64,000 bases of DNA, taken from the NCBI RefSeq assembly GCF_002019765.1, contig NZ_KV917380.1, positions 9,454-73,453 on the forward strand, written 5' to 3'. This stretch comes from Shouchella oshimensis. Its GTDB lineage: Bacteria > Bacillota > Bacilli > Bacillales > Bacillaceae_D. Under the pieces are notes generated by a model that saw nothing but the letters and a program-made list of their open reading frames with translations, was not told the DNA's origin and ran no database searches. This document shows positions 31,418 to 40,875 of this stretch, piece by piece. Each line of letters starts with the position of its first letter. The first letter of the stretch is position 1. Position numbers and translations under genes: made by a program.

Positions 31418-31957
31418 CTATTGCTCCATTTGACGGGCTAGGAAGCCGGCTGCTGTTTCAGCCATTTTTTGTTCTAGTTTTCCTGAAAGTGATTCTGACT
31501 TAGAGAAAATCACAACTGCACCGATAGGATCACCACTAGCAATGATTGGTGCTGCCACGTAGCCTTTATAATCATCTTTGTGATCGCCAACAAGGTTATA
31601 CTCGCCTGCATTCGCTTCCATATGGGATTTACGGTTAGCCATTACCGTTTCAATTACTTCACCAACGGCCTTGTTTGCGTATTCTTTTTTAGAAGCGCCA
31701 GCTACCGCAATATATGTATCACGATCAGATATTAACACATATTGATTTAAACTATCGTATAAGGCCTCGGCATATTCCTTTGCGAAGTCACCTAGCTCAG
31801 AGATTGGTGAGTATTTCTTTAAAATAACTTCACCTTCTCGGTCGACAAATATCTCCAGCGGATCACCTTCACGAATGCGTAATGTTCTTCTTATTTCTTT
31901 AGGTATCACAACCCTGCCAAGATCGTCAATACGTCTTACAATTCCAGTTGCTTTCAT
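31418..31957 (-). CDS. spoVT: Stage V sporulation protein T, AbrB-family regulator
   Basis: Forespore transcription regulator that tunes SigG genes. The N-terminal AbrB-type swapped-hairpin domain (residues 1-50: MKATGIVRRIDDLGRVVIPK...LRIREGDPLEIF) is followed by a GAF-like domain (about 55-178). 179 residues, as in B. subtilis (178). A SigG-like promoter lies about 70 bp upstream. Homologous N-terminus to abrB at 56904. Confidence 0.97.
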   Translation of the reverse strand: MKATGIVRRIDDLGRVVIPKEIRRTLRIREGDPLEIFVDREGEVILKKYSPISELGDFAKEYAEALYDSLNQYVLISDRDTYIAVAGASKKEYANKAVGEVIETVMANRKSHMEANAGEYNLVGDHKDDYKGYVAAPIIASGDPIGAVVIFSKSESLSGKLEQKMAETAAGFLARQMEQ

Positions 31958-32024
31958 ACATAAAGCCTCGCTTTCTAAGATGTAAAATCAAATCATTTAG
32001 GAAGAATACAATTTGTTATAACTG

Positions 32025-32053
32025 TAGTATCCTTCCTTTTTTAAGAACTATTC
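32025..32053 (-). promoter_or_regulatory. spoVT promoter, SigG-like
   Basis: Minus strand GAATA (32049-32053), 17 bp, GATACTA (32025-32031), close to the SigG consensus GHATR...CATAMTA. B. subtilis spoVT is a SigG gene. Confidence 0.6.
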
Positions 32054-32093
32054 ACCAATTGATGAAATATCTTATTGATTTGATGACTACTTC

Positions 32094-35000
32094 CTAGCTA
32101 ACGGTAACTTGCCCTTGACTTAGATGGGCTCGCTTCACAGCTTGCAGTACTTCAAACGTCGTGTCTAGCATTTGCTCTGCTAACATACTCTTTGTTTTTA
32201 TTGTTACTTTCAACTGATCTCCTTGAGTTCCGACTGTTATAAACCGACCAATGGCGCGTGCAGATTCCATGAATGACGCAATCTTAATCGATTGTGTGGT
32301 TTCGTTCGAAAGGAGTATAACAATGGCATCTTTCGCTTCATTGATTTTTTCAACTTTATATTGATCTGCAAGATGCTTTATTTTCGTAAGACCTAACAAA
32401 TAGTCGACTTGTTTTGGGTATTCACCAAACCGATCAATTAATTCATCTTGAAGGTCGGTTAGTTCATCCATTGTTTCAATACCTTTAAACCGCTTATACA
32501 TTTCAATTTTTTGTTTAGCATCAGGAATGTACCGCTCTGGAATATAGGCATCTACACTAATGGATAACTCTGATTGGAACGTCTCTTCTTTCGTTTTCGT
32601 TCCTTTCCGCTCGTCGATTGCATCTTTTAGCATTTGTGAGTACAAGTCAAAACCAACGGAATCAATAAACCCATGCTGCTGAGCTCCTAATAGATTACCT
32701 GCGCCTCGAATTGTTAAATCCCTCATCGCTATCTTAAATCCAGATCCAAGTTCCGTAAATTCTTTAATAGACTGAAGTCGACGCTCAGCTACTTCCGTTA
32801 GCACCTTGTCTTGTTGGTACGTAAAATAAGAGTACGCAACACGATTTGAACGACCAACTCGACCACGAATTTGATAAAGCTGCGATAGGCCCATTTTATC
32901 GGCATTACTAACGATGAGTGTATTCACATTTGGAATATCGACACCTGTTTCAATGATTGTCGTTGTGACCAGTACGTCACTTTCACCTTCTAAGAAACTT
33001 AAAATAATCGATTCTAGCTCACGCTCATTCATTTGCCCATGCGCATAAGAAACCTTTGCATCTGGTACGAGCATGGCTATTTGTTCAGTCATTCTTTCAA
33101 TATCTTCTACTCGGTTGTAAAGAACATAGACTTGACCACCCCGAGTCATTTCACGCTCAATAGCTTCCCGTACAATGGATGGATTGTACTCCACCACGTA
33201 TGTTTGAACAGGAAAACGATTTTCTGGAGGCGTTTCAATAATAGATAAGTCACGTACACCTAACATGGACATATGAAGCGTTCTTGGAATTGGCGTTGCT
33301 GTTAGCGTTAATACGTCTATGTTCGATTTTAACTGTTTAATTTTTTCCTTATGAGTAACGCCAAATCGCTGTTCCTCATCAACAATTAACAAGCCGAGGT
33401 CTTTAAAGACAATATCCTTTGACAATAAACGGTGCGTTCCAACAACCAAGTCCACAGAACCAGCCTTTAAGCCTTTTAGTACTTCTGTTTGCTCTTTTCT
33501 CGAGCGGAATCTGCTAAGCACACCAACCGTAATTGGGAACTCTGAAAACCGTTCTGAAATGGTTTCAAAATGTTGCTGTGCTAATATCGTTGTTGGTACA
33601 AGGATCGCCACTTGTTTTCCATCCATAATAGCTTTAAAGGCAGCACGAATTGCAACTTCAGTCTTACCGTAGCCTACATCACCACAAAGTAAACGATCCA
33701 TCGGACGTTGCTTTTCCATGTCTTCTTTTATCTCTGCAATAGCACGTATTTGATCTTCTGTTTCTTGATATGGGAACGAACCTTCAAAATCCGCCTGTTC
33801 TGGCCCATCTTCTGAGAATTTGTGGCCAACGCTCGCTTCTCTTTCTGCATAAAGCTTGATTAAATCATCTGCTATATCTTCAACAGACGACTTCACCTTA
33901 CTTTTTACTTTTTTCCAATCGTTTCCACCAAGGGCATAGATTTTTGGATCTTTTTCTTCAGATCCTACATATTTCTGGACTTGATCGATTTGTTCTACTG
34001 GAACATACAGCTTGTCATTTCCAGCGTAACGCAAATTTAAGTAATCTTTATGAACGCCATTTATTTCTAAGGTTTCAACGCCTAAGTACTTCCCAACACC
34101 ATGATTAACGTGAACAACTAAGTCACCAACAGCGAGTTCTGAGTAACTTTTAATTCGTTCTGCATTGGACATGGTTTGACGGCGCTTTGGCTTTCTTGCT
34201 TGTTTGGCAAACACTTCTTCTTCCGTAATAACAACAAGCTTTTGCTCAGGTAATTCAAACCCCGCATGCAAATGACCTGTGTAAATTTGCACCGTTCCAC
34301 TGGTTAATGTTGTTTTTCCTTCTATAAGATGAGCGTCAATATTCTCGTCAGAAAGATTTAACGAAAGTCGCTTTGCCCGATCTTCTGTTCCAGCGATAAA
34401 CAGAACCGTATAATGATTAGCAATCCAGCGATTGATTTCCGATGTAAGCAAATCCATTTGTCCATGAAAATTCTGCATGGATTTACAAGAGACATTAAGC
34501 ACCTGCTGCGGTTTTGTCCCTGGAATTTGTTTTTGAAATAAAGCGGAGTAAACTATTGATTGCGGGATTTCTTGTAATCGATTTAGCAGTTCATAAGACA
34601 TTTCTGCACCGTGCACAATAGCCCCTTGTTCAATCATGCTTGTATGCCACTCTGCTTCTTCTTTTATAAGGTTTTCCGACATCTCTTTTACTCGAGTCAT
34701 TTCATCAATCCAAATAACAGCGTGCTCTGACATATAGGAAAGAAGCGTATGCGGACTCTCATAATAAAACGACATGTATTTATACATACCTTCGAACGGT
34801 TGTCCTTGCTTTAATTGCGCAATTTCAAACGGGATTCGCTCTTGCAAGGATTCCCGTGTTTTTTTATTCGCTATTTTTTTGGTGGTTACGTTTAGCTGTT
34901 CTTCTAAAACAGACGCTGCATGACTATAGTGTGTTGATGTTAATAATACTTCTTCAGCTGGTCCAATTTTAATGGTTTCGAGCTGTCCCTCGGAGCGCTG

Positions 35001-35636
35001 CGTCTCTAACGAGAAGTATCGCAAAGAATCAATCTCTGTATCAAAAAGTTCGATCCTAATTGGATGTTCTTCTGTAAGTGGATACAAATCAATGATGCCA
35101 CCACGGACACTCATTTCACCAGGTGCCGAGACCATATCCGTTCGTCTATAGCCCATTGACACGAGCTGACTAATAAACGCATCAAGTTCTTGAACGTCCG
35201 TTCCAACCGTTACATCCAGTTGATACTGAGCCCATACTGTTTTCGGCGGTAGTAATCGGCGAACTCCTGCAAGAGGAACGACAATTATGCCTGAGAATCC
35301 ATTTACAAGTCGATTTAACACATCAATGCGTTGCGCTTTCATTTCAGGACTAGCAACAGCAATTTCTGCTGAGATTAATTCATTTACTGGATAAAGATAA
35401 ACTTTTTCTTCCCCTAATAAATCAACAAGATCTTCGTACATTTTTTGTGCTTGGAATAAATTATGTGTCACAATAAGCTGGTTGCGCTGCGTTTCCCGGT
35501 AAAGAGAAGCGCTCGCAACTGTTCTCGACGAACCTGTTAAGCCTGATAACACCTGTTCACTTTGACCTTTTTCTATTCCGTTAGCAATGGTTTGTAGCTC
35601 ATTCGTTCCACTGACAAACTGTTGCAATCCTAACAT
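32094..35636 (-). CDS. mfd: Transcription-repair coupling factor Mfd
   Basis: ATP-driven translocase that removes stalled RNA polymerase and recruits UvrA. A UvrB-like N-terminal module (about 1-340) is followed by the RNA-polymerase-interacting domain (AERIKSYSELAVGDLVVHVNHGVG, from about 490). The superfamily 2 motor has Walker A LLCGDVGYGKTEVA, DEEQ box LLIVDEEQRFGV and TATPIPRTL. A TRCF domain lies at the C terminus. The frame opens upstream at 35663, but AGGGGG stands 7 nt before the ATG at 35636, giving 1,180 residues (1,177 in B. subtilis). Confidence 0.97.
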   Translation of the reverse strand: MLGLQQFVSGTNELQTIANGIEKGQSEQVLSGLTGSSRTVASASLYRETQRNQLIVTHNLFQAQKMYEDLVDLLGEEKVYLYPVNELISAEIAVASPEMKAQRIDVLNRLVNGFSGIIVVPLAGVRRLLPPKTVWAQYQLDVTVGTDVQELDAFISQLVSMGYRRTDMVSAPGEMSVRGGIIDLYPLTEEHPIRIELFDTEIDSLRYFSLETQRSEGQLETIKIGPAEEVLLTSTHYSHAASVLEEQLNVTTKKIANKKTRESLQERIPFEIAQLKQGQPFEGMYKYMSFYYESPHTLLSYMSEHAVIWIDEMTRVKEMSENLIKEEAEWHTSMIEQGAIVHGAEMSYELLNRLQEIPQSIVYSALFQKQIPGTKPQQVLNVSCKSMQNFHGQMDLLTSEINRWIANHYTVLFIAGTEDRAKRLSLNLSDENIDAHLIEGKTTLTSGTVQIYTGHLHAGFELPEQKLVVITEEEVFAKQARKPKRRQTMSNAERIKSYSELAVGDLVVHVNHGVGKYLGVETLEINGVHKDYLNLRYAGNDKLYVPVEQIDQVQKYVGSEEKDPKIYALGGNDWKKVKSKVKSSVEDIADDLIKLYAEREASVGHKFSEDGPEQADFEGSFPYQETEDQIRAIAEIKEDMEKQRPMDRLLCGDVGYGKTEVAIRAAFKAIMDGKQVAILVPTTILAQQHFETISERFSEFPITVGVLSRFRSRKEQTEVLKGLKAGSVDLVVGTHRLLSKDIVFKDLGLLIVDEEQRFGVTHKEKIKQLKSNIDVLTLTATPIPRTLHMSMLGVRDLSIIETPPENRFPVQTYVVEYNPSIVREAIEREMTRGGQVYVLYNRVEDIERMTEQIAMLVPDAKVSYAHGQMNERELESIILSFLEGESDVLVTTTIIETGVDIPNVNTLIVSNADKMGLSQLYQIRGRVGRSNRVAYSYFTYQQDKVLTEVAERRLQSIKEFTELGSGFKIAMRDLTIRGAGNLLGAQQHGFIDSVGFDLYSQMLKDAIDERKGTKTKEETFQSELSISVDAYIPERYIPDAKQKIEMYKRFKGIETMDELTDLQDELIDRFGEYPKQVDYLLGLTKIKHLADQYKVEKINEAKDAIVILLSNETTQSIKIASFMESARAIGRFITVGTQGDQLKVTIKTKSMLAEQMLDTTFEVLQAVKRAHLSQGQVTVS

Positions 35637-35759
35637 TTCTTTTCCCCCTGGTTTCGCTAACACGATTTGCAGTTCACTACATCGTTTATATTATCAATCC
35701 TACGCTCGTTTTAATTGAAAAATGCCTTGGTCTTTAAGGATACCAAAGCTTTGTTGCTA

Positions 35760-35987
35760 TTAATGAATCACATTTTGAATTTCATGCAAAAGCGGATTTA
35801 ATTGGAAAGCTTGATAACAATCTTCGCAAATTGCCGCAATATGGATATCACCTTCTTGAGTTACTCGAACGCTTTCTAACTGATCTACCGCACCTAATTT
35901 GCTTATCCCTAATTCATCGAAAGTATATTGATCTTCCAGCGTTGCCATTTGTTTTTGACAGTACTTACAACCATAATGCACAGCCAT
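35760..35987 (-). CDS. fin: Anti-sigma F factor Fin (YabK)
   Basis: In B. subtilis Fin binds SigF and helps the forespore change from SigF to SigG. The 75-residue protein has an N-terminal CKYC pair and a C-terminal CEDC pair, the two halves of a zinc site, plus the conserved HIAAICEDCYQAF. The long open frame starts at 36068, but AAGGAG precedes the ATG at 35987, whose MAVHYGCKYC matches the 76-residue B. subtilis protein. A perfect dyad stands just upstream of the ribosome site. Confidence 0.9.
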   Translation of the reverse strand: MAVHYGCKYCQKQMATLEDQYTFDELGISKLGAVDQLESVRVTQEGDIHIAAICEDCYQAFQLNPLLHEIQNVIH

Positions 35988-36000
35988 TTTAACCACTCCT

Positions 36001-36024
36001 TGTAAACAGATATTCTTGTTTACA
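36001..36024. repeat. Inverted repeat before fin
   Basis: TGTAAACA and TGTTTACA, 8-bp perfect arms with an 8-bp centre, ending 2 nt before the fin AAGGAG. It could be an operator or an RNA hairpin shaping fin translation. Confidence 0.6.
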
Positions 36025-36051
36025 GTATGATCAAAAGAATGAGACATTATC

Positions 36052-36612
36052 CTATCGGTTGTATACATTCATCACTTCAAGGAACGGCTTTGTTATCCAT
36101 GCTTCAATCGATTGTGCCGTCTTTTTAATGGCATCCTCTAAAAGCGCTTTCTCATCACCTGCAGCGCGGTTTAAGACGTATTTCACGACTGGTTCATTGT
36201 TAGTCGGGCGTCCCACACCAATACGAACCCGGTTAAATTCTTGAGTTCCTAAATGATGAATAAGTGATTTAATTCCGTTATGACCACCTGCACTCCCCTT
36301 TTGGCGTAAACGTATTTTTCCTGGTGGTATATCTAAATCATCATACAAAACAACAAGCTCATCTAAGCTTACATTGAAATAATCCATAAATGGCCGAACA
36401 CACTCTCCAGAGAGGTTCATATACGTTAAAGGCTTTAGCAACATTACTTTCTCACCATGTACAATCGTTTCTCCATATAAGCCGTTGAATTTTTGCTTGG
36501 TAAGAGATGAATCGAACTGTTCAGCTATGAGGTCAACACTGTCAAACCCAATATTGTGTCTTGTATTATCAAACTGTTTACCAGGATTTCCTAGCCCCAC
36601 AATTAACTTCAT
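36052..36612 (-). CDS. pth: Peptidyl-tRNA hydrolase (SpoVC)
   Basis: Releases tRNA from prematurely dropped peptidyl-tRNA. MKLIVGLGNPGKQFDNTRHNIGF carries the catalytic His (residue 20), and LVVLYDDLDIPPGKIRLRQKGSAGGHNGIKS is the substrate-binding region. 186 residues from the ATG at 36612, with AAAGGAG 6 nt upstream; the open frame extends further but without a ribosome site. Between ctc and fin as in B. subtilis. Confidence 0.97.
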   Translation of the reverse strand: MKLIVGLGNPGKQFDNTRHNIGFDSVDLIAEQFDSSLTKQKFNGLYGETIVHGEKVMLLKPLTYMNLSGECVRPFMDYFNVSLDELVVLYDDLDIPPGKIRLRQKGSAGGHNGIKSLIHHLGTQEFNRVRIGVGRPTNNEPVVKYVLNRAAGDEKALLEDAIKKTAQSIEAWITKPFLEVMNVYNR

Positions 36613-36641
36613 GTGTAACTCCTTTATTCTAACTTGACGAA

Positions 36642-36671
36642 AAAGGCATAACCCCAAAGGGTCATACCTTT
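36642..36671 (-). terminator. ctc terminator
   Basis: AAGG-ATGACCC/GGGTTAT-CCTT hairpin followed by a T run on the minus strand. It starts 15 nt after the ctc stop and just before pth. Confidence 0.75.
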
Positions 36672-36685
36672 CGTCACTTTATTTA

Positions 36686-37342
36686 CTATTCAACACGACC
36701 TGGACGATCTTTGTCGTCATCCTCACGCTCTTCTGTTGCTTCTACACCTAGCGCAGTCGTTCCATCTTCTTCTGTTTCATCTGGATCTTCTGTTACCGTC
36801 GGTGCTTGTACCGTCACAATCGCTTCGTCATCTTCATTTACGATGTCCACAGAAACGGTAGAACGCATCTCTGAAATTGATAGCGTATCACCAACGTTTA
36901 AACTTGAAATGTCTACCGTAATGCTTTCTGGAATATCCGCTGGTAAACAATGTACCGTAATTTCATAAAGAAGATGATTCACGATACCGCCTTCGCTTGC
37001 CCCTGGCGCTTCTCCTTCTAAATGAACAGGTACATTTGCATCACGTTTTTCTTTCATATTCACTTCGAAGAAATCAATATGCGTGTAATGATTTTTCAAA
37101 GGATCCACTTGAACTTCTTGCACCATAACGTGATGCTTTTTACCGTTTTCTAATTCAAGATCAAATAAACCATTTTGGCCTACTTCTCTCATTGTTTTTA
37201 AGAAAGCAACACTTTCTACTGAAACCGGCTGACTTTCGATTTTATTACCATATAGTACGCCTGGCACAAAACCATTTAGACGAATATTTCTTGTTTCTTG
37301 TCCTGTTAAGTCTTTACGATCACGAGCTTGTAATACTGTCAT
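36686..37342 (-). CDS. ctc: Ribosomal protein bL25, general stress form (Ctc)
   Basis: 5S-rRNA-binding L25 of the long TL5/Ctc type. The N-terminal L25 domain (about 1-92) includes GFVPGVLYG, and the C-terminal TL5 domain has HCLPADIPESITVDISSLNVGDTL. An acidic tail of about 35 residues closes it. 218 residues. In B. subtilis ctc is a classic SigB gene, and a SigB-like promoter can be seen here. Flanked by prs and pth as in B. subtilis. Confidence 0.94.
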   Translation of the reverse strand: MTVLQARDRKDLTGQETRNIRLNGFVPGVLYGNKIESQPVSVESVAFLKTMREVGQNGLFDLELENGKKHHVMVQEVQVDPLKNHYTHIDFFEVNMKEKRDANVPVHLEGEAPGASEGGIVNHLLYEITVHCLPADIPESITVDISSLNVGDTLSISEMRSTVSVDIVNEDDEAIVTVQAPTVTEDPDETEEDGTTALGVEATEEREDDDKDRPGRVE

Positions 37343-37384
37343 CTTTCTTTCACCTCATCTTAGTTTTACACGTCTGTTAATTGT

Positions 37385-37410
37385 GTTCCCTTAAAGGTCA
37401 GTTTTCAAAC
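37385..37410 (-). promoter_or_regulatory. Candidate SigB promoter of ctc
   Basis: Minus strand GTTTGA (37405-37410), 14 bp, GGGAAC (37385-37390). Close to GTTTAA...GGGWAW, with one mismatch in each hexamer. Confidence 0.5.
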
Positions 37411-37459
37411 AGAATTCCTTGTTCTTTTTCGTAAGTTCTCTCTAGGTTGATAACAAAAA

Positions 37460-38410
37460 TCAATCGAATAAAGTTGATACAGAAGCATCTTCATGTACAC
37501 GAATAATAGCCTCAGCCATCAACTCCGCTACAGACAACTCTGTAATGTTCGCACCTTTTTTCTCTTCCTCCAGATCAATTGTATTCGTTACAACCAATTC
37601 TTTAATCTTAGAATTACGAATTCGATCTACTGCTGGACCAGATAGAACAGGGTGCGTACAGCAAGCATATACCTCTTTTGCTCCTTGTTCTACTAAAGCA
37701 TTCGCCGCAAGTGTAATTGTTCCTGCTGTATCAATAATATCATCAATAATAATGGCTGTCTTTCCTTCAATATTACCAACAATATTCATTACTTCTGACA
37801 CGTTTGGTCTTGGTCGACGTTTATCAATAATAGCAATTGGTGCTTTTAAGCGATCGGCCATTTTACGAGCACGCACCACTCCACCATGATCTGGAGAAAC
37901 AACAACAATATCGTCAAGCCCTTTGCTGCTAAAATAATCAGATAAAATTGGTACACCCATTAACTGGTCAACTGGGATATCAAAGAAACCTTGAATTTGA
38001 GTTGCATGGAGGTCAATTGTTAATACCCGAGTTGCACCAGCTGTTTCAAGCAGATTAGCCACAAGTTTAGCTGTGATAGGTTCTCGCGCCCGTGCTTTGC
38101 GATCTTGTCTCGCATAGCCGTAATAAGGCATGACGATATTAATCGTACGCGCTGAAGCTCGCTTTACTGCATCAATCATAATTAAGAGTTCCATTAAGTG
38201 TTCATTCGCTGGAGCCGATGTTGATTGAATCAAATATACATCACAACCACGAATACTTTCTTCAATGTTAATTTGAACTTCACCATCACTAAAACGCATG
38301 ACAGAATTCTTTCCAAGAGAAACTCCAATATGTCGAGCGATTTCTTCAGCCAAAGCCTTGTTAGAATTAAGAGTAAAGACCTTTAAGCTTGGGTCGCTAT
38401 AGTTTGCCAT
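37460..38410 (-). CDS. prs: Ribose-phosphate pyrophosphokinase
   Basis: Makes PRPP from ribose 5-phosphate and ATP, feeding purine, pyrimidine, His and Trp synthesis. Class I signature: [25 protein letters not shown], the flexible-loop RPRP region, and the PRPP loop [14 protein letters not shown] (about residues 215-228). 316 residues, as in the family. Lies 24 nt after glmU. Confidence 0.98.
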   Translation of the reverse strand: MANYSDPSLKVFTLNSNKALAEEIARHIGVSLGKNSVMRFSDGEVQINIEESIRGCDVYLIQSTSAPANEHLMELLIMIDAVKRASARTINIVMPYYGYARQDRKARAREPITAKLVANLLETAGATRVLTIDLHATQIQGFFDIPVDQLMGVPILSDYFSSKGLDDIVVVSPDHGGVVRARKMADRLKAPIAIIDKRRPRPNVSEVMNIVGNIEGKTAIIIDDIIDTAGTITLAANALVEQGAKEVYACCTHPVLSGPAVDRIRNSKIKELVVTNTIDLEEEKKGANITELSVAELMAEAIIRVHEDASVSTLFD

Positions 38411-38434
38411 TTCTTGTGTTACCTCCAGTAAATG

Positions 38435-39799
38435 TTATTGATCTTTTTTTATATAGTTTGTTTTATCTACTTGTCTAGCTCGTGCTATCGCCAGTGAGTA
38501 ATCATTTACATGATTCGTTATCGTTGAACCAGCTGCTACAAAGGCATGCTTTCCAATCTCAACAGGTGCGACTAAGTTTGATCCTGAGCCAATAAACGCA
38601 CCGTCATGCACTGTTGTTTGATGCTTATTTGTGCCATCATAATTAACAGTCACGACCCCACATCCAACGTTAACATCTTTGCCAATGTCTGCATCCCCAA
38701 TGTATGTTAGATGGGATACTTTACTGCGGTCATTGATACTTGCTTTCTTCAATTCCACAAAATTACCGACTTTAACCTCTTTACCGACAGTGGAATCAGG
38801 TCGTATGTGAGCAAAAGGCCCAATAGCAGCACCTTCGTGCACATAACTATTATAAATATAAGAGGAGCGAATGTGAACGCCTTTCTCAATGACAGAATGG
38901 TGAATTTCACTACCTGACTCTATGATACAATCTTCACCAATGGTAGTGTTCCCTTTTATACTAACGTTAGGAAATAGTGTCGTATCTTGTGCAATTGTTG
39001 CATCAACGGAAATATATGTGGTGTTCGGATCAATGAACGTAACCCCTTGTGTCATCCAGTACGTGTTTATTCGAGCTTGCATCGCTTTTTCGGCTTGTGC
39101 TAGTGCAACTCGATCATTTACACCAATGGTTTCTTCCATTGTTGGTGTTACATAGGCACACACTTTTTCCTCTTTTTTATTTAAGAGTCCAATTACGTCT
39201 GGTAAGTAGTATTCACCTTGGTTATTATCATTTGTCACCATTTGTAATACGTCAAATAACGTATTGTTATCAAAACAGTAAATACCTGTATTAATCTCAT
39301 TCACAAGAAGCTCTTCACTAGATGCATCTTTTTGTTCGACTATTTTATCGACTTCACCGTTTGAGCCACGAATCACTCGTCCATACCCGTGTGGATTGTC
39401 TGCATATGCTGTTAAAATAGTTGCTTTTGCTGCTTCCTGTTCATGATACGCAATTAGAGTCTTTAACGTTTCAGCTGTTATTAGCGGCGTATCGCCACAT
39501 AAGACTACGGTTGTACCGTTCTTCCCTTTCAACAAGGGTTCTGCACATCGTACCGCATGTCCAGTACCAAGTTGCTCATTTTGCAGTACAAAGGAAGCGC
39601 CAGTTGGGATTGCTTCTTTTACTTGCTCCGCACCATGACCAACAACAACTGCGATATCATCAAAGCCGACCGCTTTCGCTTGATCTACAACGTGTTCGAC
39701 CATTGGTTTACCACAAACTGGGTGTAACACTTTATAAAGCTTTGACTTCATTCTTGTTCCTTGCCCAGCAGCAAGAACAATTGCATATCGTCCGCTCAT
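38435..39799 (-). CDS. glmU: Bifunctional GlmU: glucosamine-1-P acetyltransferase / UDP-GlcNAc pyrophosphorylase
   Basis: Last two steps of UDP-GlcNAc synthesis. The N-terminal pyrophosphorylase has VLAAGQGTRMKSKLYKVLHP (about residues 7-26) and AYADNPHGYGRVIR. The C-terminal left-handed beta-helix holds hexapeptide repeats and the acetyl-CoA site VNYDGTNKHQTTVHDGAFIGS. 454 residues from the ATG at 39799; GGAGGGG overlaps the longer GTG start at 39811. Its product is the donor for MurG-type enzymes such as the one at 29582. Confidence 0.97.
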   Translation of the reverse strand: MSGRYAIVLAAGQGTRMKSKLYKVLHPVCGKPMVEHVVDQAKAVGFDDIAVVVGHGAEQVKEAIPTGASFVLQNEQLGTGHAVRCAEPLLKGKNGTTVVLCGDTPLITAETLKTLIAYHEQEAAKATILTAYADNPHGYGRVIRGSNGEVDKIVEQKDASSEELLVNEINTGIYCFDNNTLFDVLQMVTNDNNQGEYYLPDVIGLLNKKEEKVCAYVTPTMEETIGVNDRVALAQAEKAMQARINTYWMTQGVTFIDPNTTYISVDATIAQDTTLFPNVSIKGNTTIGEDCIIESGSEIHHSVIEKGVHIRSSYIYNSYVHEGAAIGPFAHIRPDSTVGKEVKVGNFVELKKASINDRSKVSHLTYIGDADIGKDVNVGCGVVTVNYDGTNKHQTTVHDGAFIGSGSNLVAPVEIGKHAFVAAGSTITNHVNDYSLAIARARQVDKTNYIKKDQ

Positions 39800-39901
39800 A
39801 TTCCCCTCCACACTCGTTCATGTTCATCATTAAAACTATACTTGAAACCACCACGTATTTCAATATCTCTGGACGTCTTTACATACTTGAAAAATATACA
39901 A

Positions 39902-39932
39902 AAAACCAGCCTGCGTTTTGCGCAGACTGGTT
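39902..39932 (-). terminator. spoVG terminator
   Basis: AAACCAG-CTGCG/CGCAG-CTGGTTT hairpin with a T run on the minus strand, 16 nt after the spoVG stop. Confidence 0.85.
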
Positions 39933-39948
39933 TAGCTTTAACCTATTG

Positions 39949-40245
39949 TTACGAAGCACCAGCTTCCTCATAATTGGTAGCGTCTTCATATTCTCCTACA
40001 CGCTCATACTCGTCTATAACAGCCACTTGGATCTTTTCCCTAGTTTTAGAAGAGATTGGGTGTGCGATGTCTCTAAATTCTCCGTCAGGTGTTCTCTTGC
40101 TCGGCATTGCAACGAATAGGCCATTATTTCCATCAATTACACGAATATCATGAACAACGAATTCGTGGTCAATTGTTATAGATGCAATTGCTCGCATACG
40201 CCCTTCCGTTTGGACACGCCGTAACCTTACGTCAGTAATTTCCAT
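39949..40245 (-). CDS. spoVG: SpoVG, septation/sporulation regulator
   Basis: Small nucleic-acid-binding regulator. [17 protein letters not shown] and [32 protein letters not shown] are near-invariant in the family. 98 residues from the ATG at 40245, 6 nt after AGAGGTG; the GTG at 40254 overlaps that ribosome site. B. subtilis spoVG is the classic SigH and AbrB target, and a SigH-like promoter with AT-rich upstream DNA is visible here. Confidence 0.96.
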   Translation of the reverse strand: MEITDVRLRRVQTEGRMRAIASITIDHEFVVHDIRVIDGNNGLFVAMPSKRTPDGEFRDIAHPISSKTREKIQVAVIDEYERVGEYEDATNYEEAGAS

Positions 40246-40281
40246 GATGGTCACCTCTCTTATAGATTATCTGTATACTAC

Positions 40282-40306
40282 ATTCTAGAGAGGTTTCCTT
40301 TTTCCT
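40282..40306 (-). promoter_or_regulatory. spoVG promoter, SigH-like
   Basis: Minus strand AGGA (40303-40306), 17 bp, GAAT (40282-40285), the core spacing of B. subtilis spoVG. Upstream (about 40317-40360) is very A/T-rich, like the AbrB-bound upstream element known for spoVG. Confidence 0.6.
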
Positions 40307-40440
40307 TCAAAGAATTGAACTTTTTTTACGATTTTTCAAAAAATAAATACGATCATTCTTTTTCCAGTATGATCTATCCTCGACATTTCACGGTGCAGAC
40401 AGTTAAAACAACCTTTCATTACACATCTCCACTTACAAAA

Positions 40441-40483
40441 AAAAGCTAGCAAAACAGAGGAATCGTCGTTTCGCTACGCTTTT
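40441..40483 (-). terminator. ridA terminator
   Basis: AAAGC-TAGC-AAAC/GTTT-GCTA-GCTTT imperfect stem with a T run on the minus strand, 6 nt after the ridA stop. Confidence 0.7.
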
Positions 40484-40488
40484 TCTTT

Positions 40489-40860
40489 TTACACTAAAGC
40501 AATTACTTCAATTTCAATTAGTACGTCTTTTGGTAAACGAGCCACTTCCACACATGAACGGGCTGGCTTATGCTCAGAAAAGTATTCGCCATAAACCTCA
40601 TTAATACGTGGAAAATCATTCATATCTTTAATGAATACGGTTGCTTTAATTACCTTATCAAGAGAAGAACCAGCTTCCTTTAAAACCGCTTTAAGGTTAT
40701 GGAAAACTTGATGCGTTTGCTCTTCCACAGTCCCTTTTATAAGTTCGCCATCGGCCGTTAAAGGAATTTGACCGGAACTGTAGAACATATTGTTTACAAT
40801 CATTCCTTGTGAGTAAGGTCCAATTGCTTGTGGTGCATTTGTCGTATGAACAATTTTCAT
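40489..40860 (-). CDS. ridA: Enamine/imine deaminase RidA (YabJ)
   Basis: Removes reactive 2-aminoacrylate-type intermediates; a YjgF/YER057c/UK114 trimer. [26 protein letters not shown] at the N terminus and the catalytic Arg in [19 protein letters not shown] are diagnostic. 123 residues. Fifteen nucleotides after purR, the same pairing as in B. subtilis, where the two are cotranscribed. Confidence 0.96.
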   Translation of the reverse strand: MKIVHTTNAPQAIGPYSQGMIVNNMFYSSGQIPLTADGELIKGTVEEQTHQVFHNLKAVLKEAGSSLDKVIKATVFIKDMNDFPRINEVYGEYFSEHKPARSCVEVARLPKDVLIEIEVIALV

Positions 40861-40875
40861 TTGAATCGTCCCCTT

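Noticed and set aside
39421-40119. Plus-strand frame of 232 codons
   Set aside because: It runs antisense across the glmU start, the spoVG terminator and most of spoVG; it is His/Leu-rich shadow sequence without a ribosome site.
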